16,175 bases of DNA from an uncultured Oscillospiraceae bacterium. Its GTDB lineage: Bacteria; Bacillota; Clostridia; Oscillospirales; Oscillospiraceae. Location: assembly GCA_947627085.1 (NCBI GenBank), contig CANQUO010000023.1, positions 1-16,175 of the forward strand, given 5' to 3'. A program made the position numbers and the translations under genes. Numbering within the stretch: the first letter of the stretch is position 1; each line of letters opens with the position of its first letter. Shown here piece after piece: positions 7,481 through 14,271 of this stretch. The notes beneath the pieces were generated by a model, which ran no database searches, was not told where the DNA came from, and saw only the letters and a program-made list of their open reading frames with translations.

Positions 7481-8397
7481 TACGCCGCGCCCCCCTTCTG
7501 AAGGTTGATGATTCTCCTGCCGTTGCGGTTCTCCACCGTTACGCAGTTGTCGAACACTCCGGCCACGTCCCGGTAGAGCGGCCGGGAGAGGAGGTCCGAA
7601 AGGCCGCCGGCGTGGGCGGTGGCCAGCAATGACACCCCGCAGTTCCGGGCGAAGTTTATGGCGGCCATGTCCTCGGGGGAGGTTATCTCGTCCATGGCTA
7701 TGACCTGGGGGTTCATGGTCCGAAGGAGCATCAGCGCCCCCTGGGCCTTGGGACAGCCGTCCAGCACGTCCGTAAGCTCCCCCACGTCAAGTCCCGCCAC
7801 GCCGCCGCGCATGGCGGCAAGCTCCCCCCGCTCATCGCAAAGGCCCACCCGGAGCCCCGGGCGGCTTTGGGAGGGCGACGCTATTCGCCGGACAAGCTCC
7901 CGCAAAAGCGTGGTCTTTCCCGCCCCTGGGGGAGCGACTATCAGCGTGGAGGCGAGGGCCCCGTCGCGAAAAAGCCCCGGCAATATGGCGTCGGCTATGC
8001 CCCGGTGCTCCCGGGCGATGCGTATGGAGGCCGAGGAGAAGGAGTTAAAGCCCGTGACCTCTCCGCCGGAGGAATAGACGGACCCGCAAAGGCCCACCCG
8101 GCACCCGCCCCGGCAGGGGATGAAGCCGTCTTTAAGCCACTGGCCGCTGGAGTGGACCGACGCCCCGGTGGCGATCTCCACCAGGAGCTCTAAGTCCCTC
8201 GCCGTCACGGCCTCGCCGCCGAGCGTAAGCTCACCCTCGGGGAGCAGGACCGACATGGGCCGCCCCACCCGGAGCCTTATTTCCTCGGCCCGGACCCTGT
8301 CGGAGCGGACGACCGACCTTGCCCGCTCGCGGAGCTTATAGGGCAGGAGCAGTACCGCCCCGTCGAACCTCTCAACCATGCTGTCCCCGGCTGTCAT
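7480..8397 (-). CDS. spoIIIAA: Stage III sporulation protein AA, secretion-type ATPase
   Basis: A 305-residue AAA-type ATPase, first gene of the operon. Walker A is APPGAGKT (155-162), Walker B is PQVIAMDEI (230-238), and VGLCDERGEL (about 184-193) and TAHAGGL (260-266) are further conserved nucleotide-binding segments. The N-terminal part (AEEIRLRVGRPMSV, then LDLELLVEIATGAS-like helices and FIPCRGGCRVGLCG) is the family's specific domain. SpoIIIAA resembles secretion ATPases and energises the mother-cell side of the SpoIIIA-SpoIIQ feeding tube; its ATPase activity is needed for late forespore gene expression in Bacillus. GGAGG lies eight bases before the ATG, and a sigma-E-like promoter precedes it. 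Confidence 0.95.
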   Translation of the reverse strand: MTAGDSMVERFDGAVLLLPYKLRERARSVVRSDRVRAEEIRLRVGRPMSVLLPEGELTLGGEAVTARDLELLVEIATGASVHSSGQWLKDGFIPCRGGCRVGLCGSVYSSGGEVTGFNSFSSASIRIAREHRGIADAILPGLFRDGALASTLIVAPPGAGKTTLLRELVRRIASPSQSRPGLRVGLCDERGELAAMRGGVAGLDVGELTDVLDGCPKAQGALMLLRTMNPQVIAMDEITSPEDMAAINFARNCGVSLLATAHAGGLSDLLSRPLYRDVAGVFDNCVTVENRNGRRIINLQKGGAA

Positions 8398-8432
8398 AAG
8401 TGCGCCCTCCGTTTTTCAAAGCTTGTACTCAG

Positions 8433-8462
8433 ATTTTATTGCGGCCTGTCCCGGTTTATGAC
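8433..8462 (-). promoter_or_regulatory. Sigma-E-like promoter of the spoIIIA operon
   Basis: On the minus strand GTCATAAA (8462-8455), a 14-base spacer, and AATAAAAT (8440-8433) match the mother-cell sigma-E pattern (-35 GKMATATT, 14 bases, -10 CATAMNNT), with two mismatches in the -35 and one in the -10. The expected start of transcription is about 30 bases before the spoIIIAA ATG. The Bacillus spoIIIA operon is known to be sigma-E dependent. Confidence 0.6.
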
Positions 8463-8492
8463 CGCCGGGCGGTGAAAGTTTGCGACAACCTA

Positions 8493-8532
8493 TTGAGAAC
8501 ATTAAACTGAAAGATGTTGAGAACATTAAACT
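8493..8532. repeat. Tandem direct repeat in the spoIIIA/tyrS divergent region
   Basis: TTGAGAACATTAAACT occurs perfectly at 8493-8508 and 8517-8532, 24 bases apart start to start. The second copy ends 10 bases before the tyrS-side -35. The surroundings are AT-rich. It could be a pair of binding sites for a regulator of either divergent promoter; no protein can be assigned. Confidence 0.7.
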
Positions 8533-8542
8533 TAAAATATCA

Positions 8543-8571
8543 TTGACAAGCGGCGGATTTGATAGTAAAAT
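8543..8571 (+). promoter_or_regulatory. Vegetative promoter of the T-box/tyrS operon
   Basis: TTGACA (8543-8548), a 17-base spacer and TAAAAT (8566-8571), almost the sigma-A consensus. Transcription would start near 8578, immediately before the T-box Stem I region. Confidence 0.82.
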
Positions 8572-8577
8572 CATGAT

Positions 8578-8850
8578 GAAAACGCGATGAAGGGCGCAAG
8601 TAGGCCCGTTTGTCCCGGACAGAGAGACCCCGTTTGGTGGAAGGGGGAGGGGACGGCAGGCTCGAATACGGCCCGGAGCGGCGGGGCGAACGGTTTTCCC
8701 AGTAGCCTTCGACGGGTGCGCCCGATAGAGCGCTGGGGGTCCAAGACCCCGTGAGGCGGTATCCGCGAGGATGCCGCGACAAGAGGTGGTACCGCGTAAT
8801 AAATTACGCCCTCTGTCCGATTTTCGGGCAGGGGGCTTATTTTTTGAAGG
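8578..8850 (+). ncRNA. T-box leader, tyrosine specific
   Basis: The leader has the conserved T-box sequence AGAGGTGGTACCGCG (8782-8796), whose bulge pairs with the uncharged tRNA acceptor end. Upstream is a Stem I-like region with a distal loop GTTTGGTGGAAG (8630-8641) resembling the conserved apical motif, and a GAA-TAC-G segment where TAC (8667-8669) is the likely specifier codon for tyrosine, matching tyrS downstream. Uncharged tRNA-Tyr would favour the antiterminator over the terminator that follows, raising expression of the zinc-ribbon gene and tyrS when tyrosine is scarce. The outer boundaries are estimated from the promoter and U-tract. Confidence 0.9.
8808..8845 (+). terminator. T-box intrinsic terminator
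   Basis: GCCCTCTGTCCGA (8808-8820) pairs with TCGGGCAGGGGGC (8824-8836) in a 13-bp stem with a TTT loop, followed by TTATTTTTT. It overlaps the 3' side of the T-box antiterminator region, as expected for the alternative structure. Confidence 0.9.
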
Positions 8851-8864
8851 GAGTGTAATAGATA

Positions 8865-9185
8865 ATGGATAAGGAGACATGCTTAAGGTGCGGCGGACAC
8901 ATGAGCTACGTTGGCCGGGAGCGGCTCAAAAAGGAGCTGAGCATCGGACTGCCCATACCCTGGGCTGAAAGCGCCCTGCCCGGGTCCTTTGAGACGGATG
9001 TCTACATCTGTGACGACTGCCACAAGATGGAGTTCTACGCCGCCACGGCCATAAGCGCGGCGGAGGAGCCGGAGGAGGGCGGCGCCATGGAGCAGATCGC
9101 CTGTCCCTACTGCGGCACCACGCACGATATGGACGACGCGGTGTGCCCGTACTGCGGCAAGCGGCTCATGGAGCTGGACCCTTGA
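8865..9185 (+). CDS. Small double zinc-ribbon protein
   Basis: A 106-residue hypothetical protein with two candidate zinc sites. The first uses CLRC (C6, C9) and CDDC (C49, C52) around a 40-residue insert, a pattern common in small nucleic-acid-interacting or folding-associated zinc ribbons. The second is a compact CPYC (C80, C83) and CPYC (C94, C97) ribbon at the C-terminus. An acidic linker (about 67-75) joins them, and an internal ATG (residue 75) could start the second ribbon alone. It is the first gene after the T-box and lies 31 bases before tyrS, so it is made under tyrosine control. I do not recognise a specific function. GGGAG lies somewhat far (about 12 bases) before the ATG. Confidence 0.75.
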   Translation: MDKETCLRCGGHMSYVGRERLKKELSIGLPIPWAESALPGSFETDVYICDDCHKMEFYAATAISAAEEPEEGGAMEQIACPYCGTTHDMDDAVCPYCGKRLMELDP

Positions 9186-9216
9186 AAATATAAGATAATT
9201 TAAAAAGGAGAAATAT

Positions 9217-10437
9217 ATGGATATCTATGAAGAGCTGGTGGCCCGGGGGCTTATCGCCCAGGTCACCGACGAGACTGAAATCAAAAAGATGATAAACGCG
9301 GGAAAGGCCACCTTTTACATCGGCTTTGACTGTACGGCGGACAGCCTGACGGCGGGGCACTTCATGGCCCTGACGCTGATGAAGCGCCTTCAGATGGCCG
9401 GCAACCGCCCCATCGCCCTCATCGGCGGCGGCACCACCATGATCGGCGACCCCTCCGGCCGCACGGACATGCGCAAGATGCTCACCCGGGAGGACATCGA
9501 GCACAACGCCGCCTGCTTCAAGCGCCAGATGGAACGGTTCATCGAGTTCGGCGAGGGCAAGGCCCAGATGGTCAACAACGCCGACTGGCTGCTCAATTTA
9601 AATTATATCGACCTTCTCCGGGAGGTGGGGGCCTGCTTCTCCGTCAACAATATGCTCAGGGCCGAGTGCTATAAGCAGAGGATGGAGAAGGGCCTTTCCT
9701 TCCTTGAGTTCAACTACATGATAATGCAGTCCTACGACTTTTACTATCTCTTCCAGCACTACGGGTGCAACATGCAGTTCGGCGGCAACGACCAGTGGTC
9801 GAATATGCTGGGCGGCACGGAGCTCATACGCCGCAAGCTGGGGAAGGACGCCCACGCCATGACCATAACGCTCCTTACCGACTCCAACGGCAACAAGATG
9901 GGCAAGACCGCCGGCAACGCCGTGTGGCTGGACCCCAACAAGACCAGCCCCTACGACTTTTACCAGTACTGGCGCAACGTGGGCGACGCGGACGTGATAA
10001 AGTGCCTGAAGATGCTGACCTTCCTGCCATTAGAGCAGATAGCCGAGATGGAGACCTGGCAGGACAGCCGCATAAATACCGCCAAGGAGATACTGGCCTT
10101 TGAGCTCACGAAGCTCGTCCACGGCGAGGAGGAGGCCCAGAAGGCCCAGCAGAGCGCCCGGGCACTCTTCGGCGGCGGCGAGGGCGGCCAGACGCCCACG
10201 GTGGAGCTGACGGAGGCCGACCTCACGGAGGGCGCGGCGGATATCATGACACTGCTTGTGAAGGCCGGCCTTGTGGCTTCAAAATCCGAGGCCCGCCGCA
10301 ATATCCAGCAGGGCGGCGTCGCCGCCAATGATACCAAGGTCACAGATATCGGAAAGACCTTTACCGCCGATGAGCTCCGCGAGGGCGTGGTCCTCCGTCG
10401 CGGCAAGAAGAGCTTTATGAAGGTAATTTTGAAATAA
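9217..10437 (+). CDS. tyrS: Tyrosyl-tRNA synthetase
   Basis: A 406-residue class I synthetase that charges tRNA-Tyr with tyrosine using ATP. The HIGH-type motif lies in FDCTADSLTAGH (37-48), close to the FDPTADSLHIGH of Bacillus TyrS; LIGGGTTMIGDPSGR is the following active-site segment; FLEFNYMIMQSYDF and QFGGNDQWSNM are tyrosine/ATP-binding blocks; KMGKT (227-231) takes the KMSKS place. The C-terminal part from about 340 (LLVKAGLVASKSEARRNIQQGGV) is an S4 RNA-binding domain. AAAGGAG lies upstream of the ATG. The T-box specifier upstream is UAC, which agrees with the assignment. Confidence 0.97.
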   Translation: MDIYEELVARGLIAQVTDETEIKKMINAGKATFYIGFDCTADSLTAGHFMALTLMKRLQMAGNRPIALIGGGTTMIGDPSGRTDMRKMLTREDIEHNAACFKRQMERFIEFGEGKAQMVNNADWLLNLNYIDLLREVGACFSVNNMLRAECYKQRMEKGLSFLEFNYMIMQSYDFYYLFQHYGCNMQFGGNDQWSNMLGGTELIRRKLGKDAHAMTITLLTDSNGNKMGKTAGNAVWLDPNKTSPYDFYQYWRNVGDADVIKCLKMLTFLPLEQIAEMETWQDSRINTAKEILAFELTKLVHGEEEAQKAQQSARALFGGGEGGQTPTVELTEADLTEGAADIMTLLVKAGLVASKSEARRNIQQGGVAANDTKVTDIGKTFTADELREGVVLRRGKKSFMKVILK

Positions 10438-10453
10438 TTTTCCAAAACCCTGT

Positions 10454-10483
10454 TTTCCCGCGCTTCGGCGCGGGAAATTTTTT
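10454..10483 (+). terminator. Intrinsic terminator after tyrS
   Basis: TTTCCCGCGC (10454-10463), loop TTCG, GCGCGGGAAA (10468-10477), then six T. A 10-bp stem closed by a stable UUCG tetraloop, 17 bases after the tyrS stop. Confidence 0.93.
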
Positions 10484-10560
10484 GCGGATTTTTGCTTTCT
10501 CGGGAACCGTTTTGGGATTTTGGGAATCTATATTGTGTCCGGACAGAAAGGAGGGGGCGT

Positions 10561-11028
10561 GTGAAGGCAGACAGCGCGGAATTTGAGCGGATCGTTACCG
10601 AATATGCCCCTAATATGTACAGAGCGGCGTTGTCCGTCACGGGGAGCGAGGCGGCGGCCGAGGACGCGGTGGGCGAGGCCGTGCTGAGGGCCTGGCGGAA
10701 AAAAAGCTCACTGCGGGACATATCCTCGGCCCGGGCGTGGCTTACGAAGATAGCCGTCAACTGCGCGAGGGCCCAGCTTAAAAGGGGGCGGGAGATATCT
10801 CTGGAGGAGCTGTCCGCCGAGCCCGCCGCCCCGGAGCAGGATAGGACCCTGGAGCTCCGGGACGCGGTGGCGAGGCTCGCCCCCGACAGGCGCGCCGTGG
10901 TGACGCTCTACTATTACGAGGGCTTCTCCACCCGTGAGATCGCCGGTATGCTGGGCGTCAGTCCCGGCACGGTGAAATCCAGGCTCTGGAGGGCCCGGGA
11001 GGACCTAAGGACACTTTTGGAGGGTTGA
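10561..11028 (+). CDS. ECF-like RNA polymerase sigma factor (module 1)
   Basis: A 155-residue sigma-70 family protein with only regions 2 and 4. Region 2 spans about 7-70 (YAPNMYRAALSVTGSEAAAEDAVGEAVLRAWRK, then RAWLTKIAVNCAR). Region 4 is the C-terminal helix-turn-helix, LYYYEGFSTREIAGMLGVSP followed by GTVKSRLWRAREDLR. The GTG start at 10561 follows AAAGGAGG by a good distance; an upstream in-frame ATG would add 23 residues reading through the promoter-like region. It is followed after three bases by a membrane protein gene, the usual order of sigma factor and anti-sigma partner. It probably responds to an envelope or environmental signal; the target genes cannot be seen. Confidence 0.9.
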   Translation: MKADSAEFERIVTEYAPNMYRAALSVTGSEAAAEDAVGEAVLRAWRKKSSLRDISSARAWLTKIAVNCARAQLKRGREISLEELSAEPAAPEQDRTLELRDAVARLAPDRRAVVTLYYYEGFSTREIAGMLGVSPGTVKSRLWRAREDLRTLLEG

Positions 11029-11031
11029 AAA

Positions 11032-11889
11032 ATGGACGAATTTGATAAAAAGCTCTTTGATATGGCAAAAAACGAGGACATTTATACGCCCACGGACCTG
11101 AACGCGAGAGTGCGGGAGGCCCTTGACGGCCTCCCGGCCCGGGGCGCGGGCCTCGGCAGAACTGCGCGGGTGGCGCTTTGCGCCCTGGCCGCCGCGACGG
11201 TGCTGGCCGGTACGGCGCTGGCGGCGTACTCGGCGGGCGGCTTTAAATCCGTGGAGCTCTGGCGCGGGAAGGCCGTGGACGGGGACACCCGCAGCTGGTA
11301 CGGCGTGAAGGGCGGCGACTACCGGTACATACCGGTGGAGGAGCTGTCAGACGCGGTACGTAAAATAGCCCGGGATAACCCGGTGGCCGATACGACCAGG
11401 GATTTTAAGGGGAAAGACTGGTCGGCGGCTCAGGAGCTCTCCGGCGTTACCCTTCCGGCCAACGCTTTTCTGGACGGCCTTGAGATCGGCGCGTCGCATC
11501 TCACCGTGTCGGCCAACAAAAACGGCCCCACACACCTCAGATTCTGGCAGGGGACGGATGGCCTGTGGCTGACGGTGTCGGCGGACGCGTACACGGAGCT
11601 CATGTCCGGCGTCGACATTCACGCCGCCTACGGCTATGCCGAGGACACCGAGCTTCGCGCCGGCGAGTATAAAACGGAAAAGGGACTTTCCGCTCTGACC
11701 GTACGGCTGAAGCCCGGCGAGGGCGACGACGGCCTTGGCGAGCGGGCGGCGGAAACCGAGAGGTGCCTTGCGGAGCTCATGGTGGACGGCTTTAAGTACC
11801 ACATCAAGGTGGAGGTGGACGGCGTGAACATAAAAACCGGAGACGAGGCGTTGGAGACGCTCCACCGGGTGCTGGACGCCTTTGAGTGA
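11032..11889 (+). CDS. Single-pass membrane protein, candidate anti-sigma partner (module 1)
   Basis: A 285-residue protein: a short charged cytoplasmic N-terminus (1-43), one membrane segment at about 44-66 (TARVALCALAAATVLAGTALAAY), and a large extracytoplasmic domain without cysteines. This layout is that of sigma-factor-associated membrane proteins found after ECF genes in Clostridia, but I see no ZAS zinc motif (HxxxCxxC), so the anti-sigma role is inferred from position only. GGAGGG lies about 9 bases before the ATG, inside the sigma gene's end. No signal-cleavage site is needed; the protein is probably anchored. Confidence 0.75.
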   Translation: MDEFDKKLFDMAKNEDIYTPTDLNARVREALDGLPARGAGLGRTARVALCALAAATVLAGTALAAYSAGGFKSVELWRGKAVDGDTRSWYGVKGGDYRYIPVEELSDAVRKIARDNPVADTTRDFKGKDWSAAQELSGVTLPANAFLDGLEIGASHLTVSANKNGPTHLRFWQGTDGLWLTVSADAYTELMSGVDIHAAYGYAEDTELRAGEYKTEKGLSALTVRLKPGEGDDGLGERAAETERCLAELMVDGFKYHIKVEVDGVNIKTGDEALETLHRVLDAFE

Positions 11890-11916
11890 CGAGGCCGCGT
11901 TTCGCAACATTTACAC

Positions 11917-11945
11917 TTGCCAGACGGAAAAAATGGTTGTATGAT
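11917..11945 (+). promoter_or_regulatory. Promoter of the nitroreductase gene
   Basis: TTGCCA (11917-11922), 17-base spacer, TATGAT (11940-11945): a good sigma-A promoter, 48 bases before the nitroreductase ATG. Confidence 0.72.
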
Positions 11946-11957
11946 AGGAATATAAGG

Positions 11958-11975
11958 CAAATCATTCAAATCATT
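11958..11975 (+). repeat. Tandem 9-bp repeat in the nitroreductase 5' untranslated region
   Basis: CAAATCATT is repeated back to back (11958-11966, 11967-11975) just after the likely transcription start and before the ribosome binding site. It may be an operator, or it may be chance in AT-rich DNA. Confidence 0.5.
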
Positions 11976-11992
11976 TGACGGAGGTAAGCGAA

Positions 11993-12514
11993 ATGAGCGA
12001 GGTTTTAAAGGCCATGGCCGAAAGGTGCTCCACCCGGGGCTACACGGCGGAAAAGCTGACGGCGGAGGAGCTTGACACCCTTCTGACGGCGGGGCTCCAG
12101 GCCCCCACCGCCACGAACCGGCAGGAGCTCCACTTCACGGTCCTGGACGGACAGGACCCCATACTTTTTGACATCCAGGAGGTCATGGGCGCGAGGCTCC
12201 GGCCCACCGTGAACTTCTGGTACGACGCCCCCACGGTGATAATCATAAGCGGCGAGAGTGATTTTCGCTGGACCGCCGTTGACGCAGGCATCGCCGTGGA
12301 AAATATGGCCCTGGCCGCCGAAGCATTGGGGTTGGGCAACGTTATCCTGGGCTGTCTCAAGGCCGCCATGGACGGCGAGAACCGGGCAAGATACGCCGCC
12401 GCTCTACATTTCCCCGAGGGCTACACCTTCCAGATAGCCATCGCCGTTGGCCACAAGGCCACAGAAAAGGAGCCCCACACCTTCGACGCGTCAAAGCTTG
12501 TCACGGTGCTGTGA
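11993..12514 (+). CDS. Nitroreductase family protein (FMN-dependent)
   Basis: A 173-residue member of the nitroreductase/FMN oxidoreductase family. Motifs: AERCSTRGY at the N-terminus (FMN phosphate contact, normally RRSxRxF), LQAPTATNRQELHF (PSAxNxQ-type FMN site), DAGIAVENMALAAEALGLGNVILGCL and the C-terminal IAIAVGHKATEKEPH. Such enzymes reduce nitro compounds, flavins or enones with NAD(P)H; the substrate cannot be predicted. I took the ATG at 11993 with GGAGG eight bases upstream; a TTG at 11975 in the same frame would place that ribosome binding site inside the gene. It has its own promoter and terminator, so it is a separate transcript between the two sigma modules. Confidence 0.92.
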   Translation: MSEVLKAMAERCSTRGYTAEKLTAEELDTLLTAGLQAPTATNRQELHFTVLDGQDPILFDIQEVMGARLRPTVNFWYDAPTVIIISGESDFRWTAVDAGIAVENMALAAEALGLGNVILGCLKAAMDGENRARYAAALHFPEGYTFQIAIAVGHKATEKEPHTFDASKLVTVL

Positions 12515-12527
12515 CCCCAAATAAACC

Positions 12528-12564
12528 GCCCCGCGCCGAGACTTTGGCGCGGGGCAAATTTTTT
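12528..12564 (+). terminator. Intrinsic terminator after the nitroreductase gene
   Basis: GCCCCGCGCC (12528-12537) and GGCGCGGGGC (12546-12555) form a perfect 10-bp stem with an 8-base loop, followed by AAATTTTTT. Confidence 0.92.
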
Positions 12565-12646
12565 GATTTATCAACGGAACATTTTCCCCTCCTCGCGGAT
12601 ATTAAGGGTGAATGGCCATTCGAAAACCGGAAAGAGGTGAGAGACG

Positions 12647-13114
12647 GTGACACAAGGGGAATTTGCTGAGGCGGTGGAAAAATACGGCGACATGGTATTT
12701 CGCGTCGCGTTCAGCTCCCTTGGGCGGCGCGAGGACGCGGAGGACGTGGCCCAGGAGGCGCTTTTGAAGCTGTGGCGGGCGGACAGGAGCTTTGAGTCCG
12801 AGGAACACACGCGCTTTTGGCTCATACGCGTCACCGTCAACGAGTGCCGCAGGTCCGCGCGGTGGTATAAGCGCAACGTGCCCGTGGAGGAGGTGCCCGA
12901 GAGGGCGGATACACCGGAGAGCCGGGAGCTTTTGGACACGGTGATGGGCCTTCCGGAAAAGCTCCGGGTGGCGGCGTATCTATTCTACTACGAGGGATAT
13001 TCCACACGGGAGATAGCGCGTCTGGTGTCCGCGCCGGAGGCTACGGTCAGGTCGAGGCTTTCAAGAGCGCGTGAAAGACTGCGGGAAATATTGAAGGAGG
13101 AGGAAAACATATGA
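12647..13114 (+). CDS. ECF-like RNA polymerase sigma factor (module 2)
   Basis: A 155-residue two-domain sigma factor. Region 2: VEKYGDMVFRVAFSSLGRRE, then DAEDVAQEALLKLWR, then RFWLIRVTVNECRR. Region 4: LFYYEGYSTREIARLVSAPE then ATVRSRLSRARERLREIL. The same length and the shared YYEG(Y/F)STREIA block make it a paralogue of the module 1 sigma factor. The start is GTG at 12647 with AAAGAGGTG about ten bases upstream. Its TGA overlaps the ATG of the next gene (ATGA), a tight coupling typical of sigma/anti-sigma pairs. The signal and regulon are unknown. Confidence 0.93.
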   Translation: MTQGEFAEAVEKYGDMVFRVAFSSLGRREDAEDVAQEALLKLWRADRSFESEEHTRFWLIRVTVNECRRSARWYKRNVPVEEVPERADTPESRELLDTVMGLPEKLRVAAYLFYYEGYSTREIARLVSAPEATVRSRLSRARERLREILKEEENI

Positions 13115-14157
13115 AAAACAGGGCATTTGAGGAGGCGTTTTCGGACGTGAGGCTTTCGGATACGGCGCGGGAGCGGATAATCGACGCGGCCATTGATAAA
13201 GCGCCGGCGTGGGCGCGCCGGCGCGTGCTTCGGCCAATGCGCGTGGCTCTGGCGGCTGTGCTGGCGGTGAGCCTGCTTACCTGCACCGCCCTGGCGGTGA
13301 GCCCGGAGCTACGAGATATGCTGTGGGGAGATTTCAGCGACGAGGCCCAAAATTATAGTCCGGATGAGAGCGCCGCGCAGGTCTACGACGGCGTGGAGGC
13401 GCGGATAAGCTCCGCCCTGACGGACGGATACATCATGAGGCTCCACGTGGAATTCCGGGATACCGAGGGCGACAGGCTGAGGGAGATATACGAGAAAAAT
13501 AAGGAGCTTCATCAGGAGTTTCCGGTCATGGGCATAAACGTGGAGGGTCCGGAGGGCGCGTCCGGTCCGATGGCGCCCTATGATATGTCCATGATATGCG
13601 CGCCGAAGATCATCGCCTTTGACGAGGAGACGGGGATACTTACCCTGGAGTTTTTCCAACAGACCATGAACCCGCCGGAGGGAATGAATAAGATATCGCT
13701 TGATATCCCGACGGGGTTCCTTGGAACTAAGGCCGTGACCGTGGAGGTCCCCGCGCCGGAGGGCATGTACCTTTATACTGACGACGACGGGTATGTCACG
13801 GACACCGCAAGGCCCGTGGAGACCATGACGTCCGTGAAGATCGGCTGGAGACTCACAGCTCCGGTGGAGACGCTGACGGTGCGGCACGCCGTGACCGGGC
13901 CCTTGGAGGCCCATGTGTCGGACATTGGACTGACGGTGTACGCCGAGATGGGGAAAGCCCCCGCCGGGTGGAACAGCGACGTGACCGTGACGCTCTCTGA
14001 CGGGACCGCCCTCACCTTCGATAACGGCGGCCTTGCCGGCACCATGTCCGGCGGTATCGCCGACAGGCTCCTGACCACCATCGAGTTTGCCGCCCCCGTC
14101 GACGTAAGCGAGGTCGCCTCCGTGACCCTTGGCGGTGTGGAAATAGCGTTTGATTGA
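13111..14157 (+). CDS. Single-pass membrane protein, candidate anti-sigma partner (module 2)
   Basis: A 348-residue protein with a charged cytoplasmic N-terminus (1-42), one membrane segment at about 44-63 (RVALAAVLAVSLLTCTALAV), and a long extracytoplasmic part of beta-rich character (for example VEARISSALTDGYIMRLHVEF, then KAVTVEVPAPEGMYLY and a C-terminal VASVTLGGVEIAF). This layout resembles the DUF4179/DUF5643-type proteins encoded after sigma genes in Firmicutes. The anti-sigma role is inferred from position and translational overlap; I see no zinc-binding motif. The gene ends at a strong terminator. Confidence 0.78.
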   Translation: MKNRAFEEAFSDVRLSDTARERIIDAAIDKAPAWARRRVLRPMRVALAAVLAVSLLTCTALAVSPELRDMLWGDFSDEAQNYSPDESAAQVYDGVEARISSALTDGYIMRLHVEFRDTEGDRLREIYEKNKELHQEFPVMGINVEGPEGASGPMAPYDMSMICAPKIIAFDEETGILTLEFFQQTMNPPEGMNKISLDIPTGFLGTKAVTVEVPAPEGMYLYTDDDGYVTDTARPVETMTSVKIGWRLTAPVETLTVRHAVTGPLEAHVSDIGLTVYAEMGKAPAGWNSDVTVTLSDGTALTFDNGGLAGTMSGGIADRLLTTIEFAAPVDVSEVASVTLGGVEIAFD

Positions 14158-14182
14158 GTGTGAAAATCACATTGATTTCAGA

Positions 14183-14217
14183 AAAAAGCCTCCCTTTGCC
14201 AAAAAGGGAGGCTTTTT
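14183..14217 (+). terminator. Intrinsic terminator after sigma module 2
   Basis: AAAAAGCCTCCCTTT (14183-14197) and AAAGGGAGGCTTTTT (14203-14217) form a 15-bp stem with a 5-base loop, ending in a T-run. It is nearly symmetrical and could also stop leftward transcription. Confidence 0.93.
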
Positions 14218-14236
14218 CGCGCGCTTTGGACATATG

Positions 14237-14265
14237 TTGACAATCTCCACCCCACGCGGTATAAT
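14237..14265 (+). promoter_or_regulatory. Perfect consensus promoter of the small-ORF transcript
   Basis: TTGACA (14237-14242), 17-base spacer, TATAAT (14260-14265): an exact sigma-A consensus promoter. No conventional gene follows; transcription should start near 14272 and make the structured leader and small ORF. Confidence 0.9.
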
Positions 14266-14271
14266 ACCATC

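Noticed and set aside
8416..8880. Open frame of 154 codons on the minus strand
   Set aside because: It runs antisense through the T-box leader, its terminator and both promoters, and has no recognisable protein pattern.
9960..10760. Open frame of 266 codons on the minus strand
   Set aside because: It is antisense to the tyrS end, the terminator and the sigma gene start; Ser-rich shadow composition.
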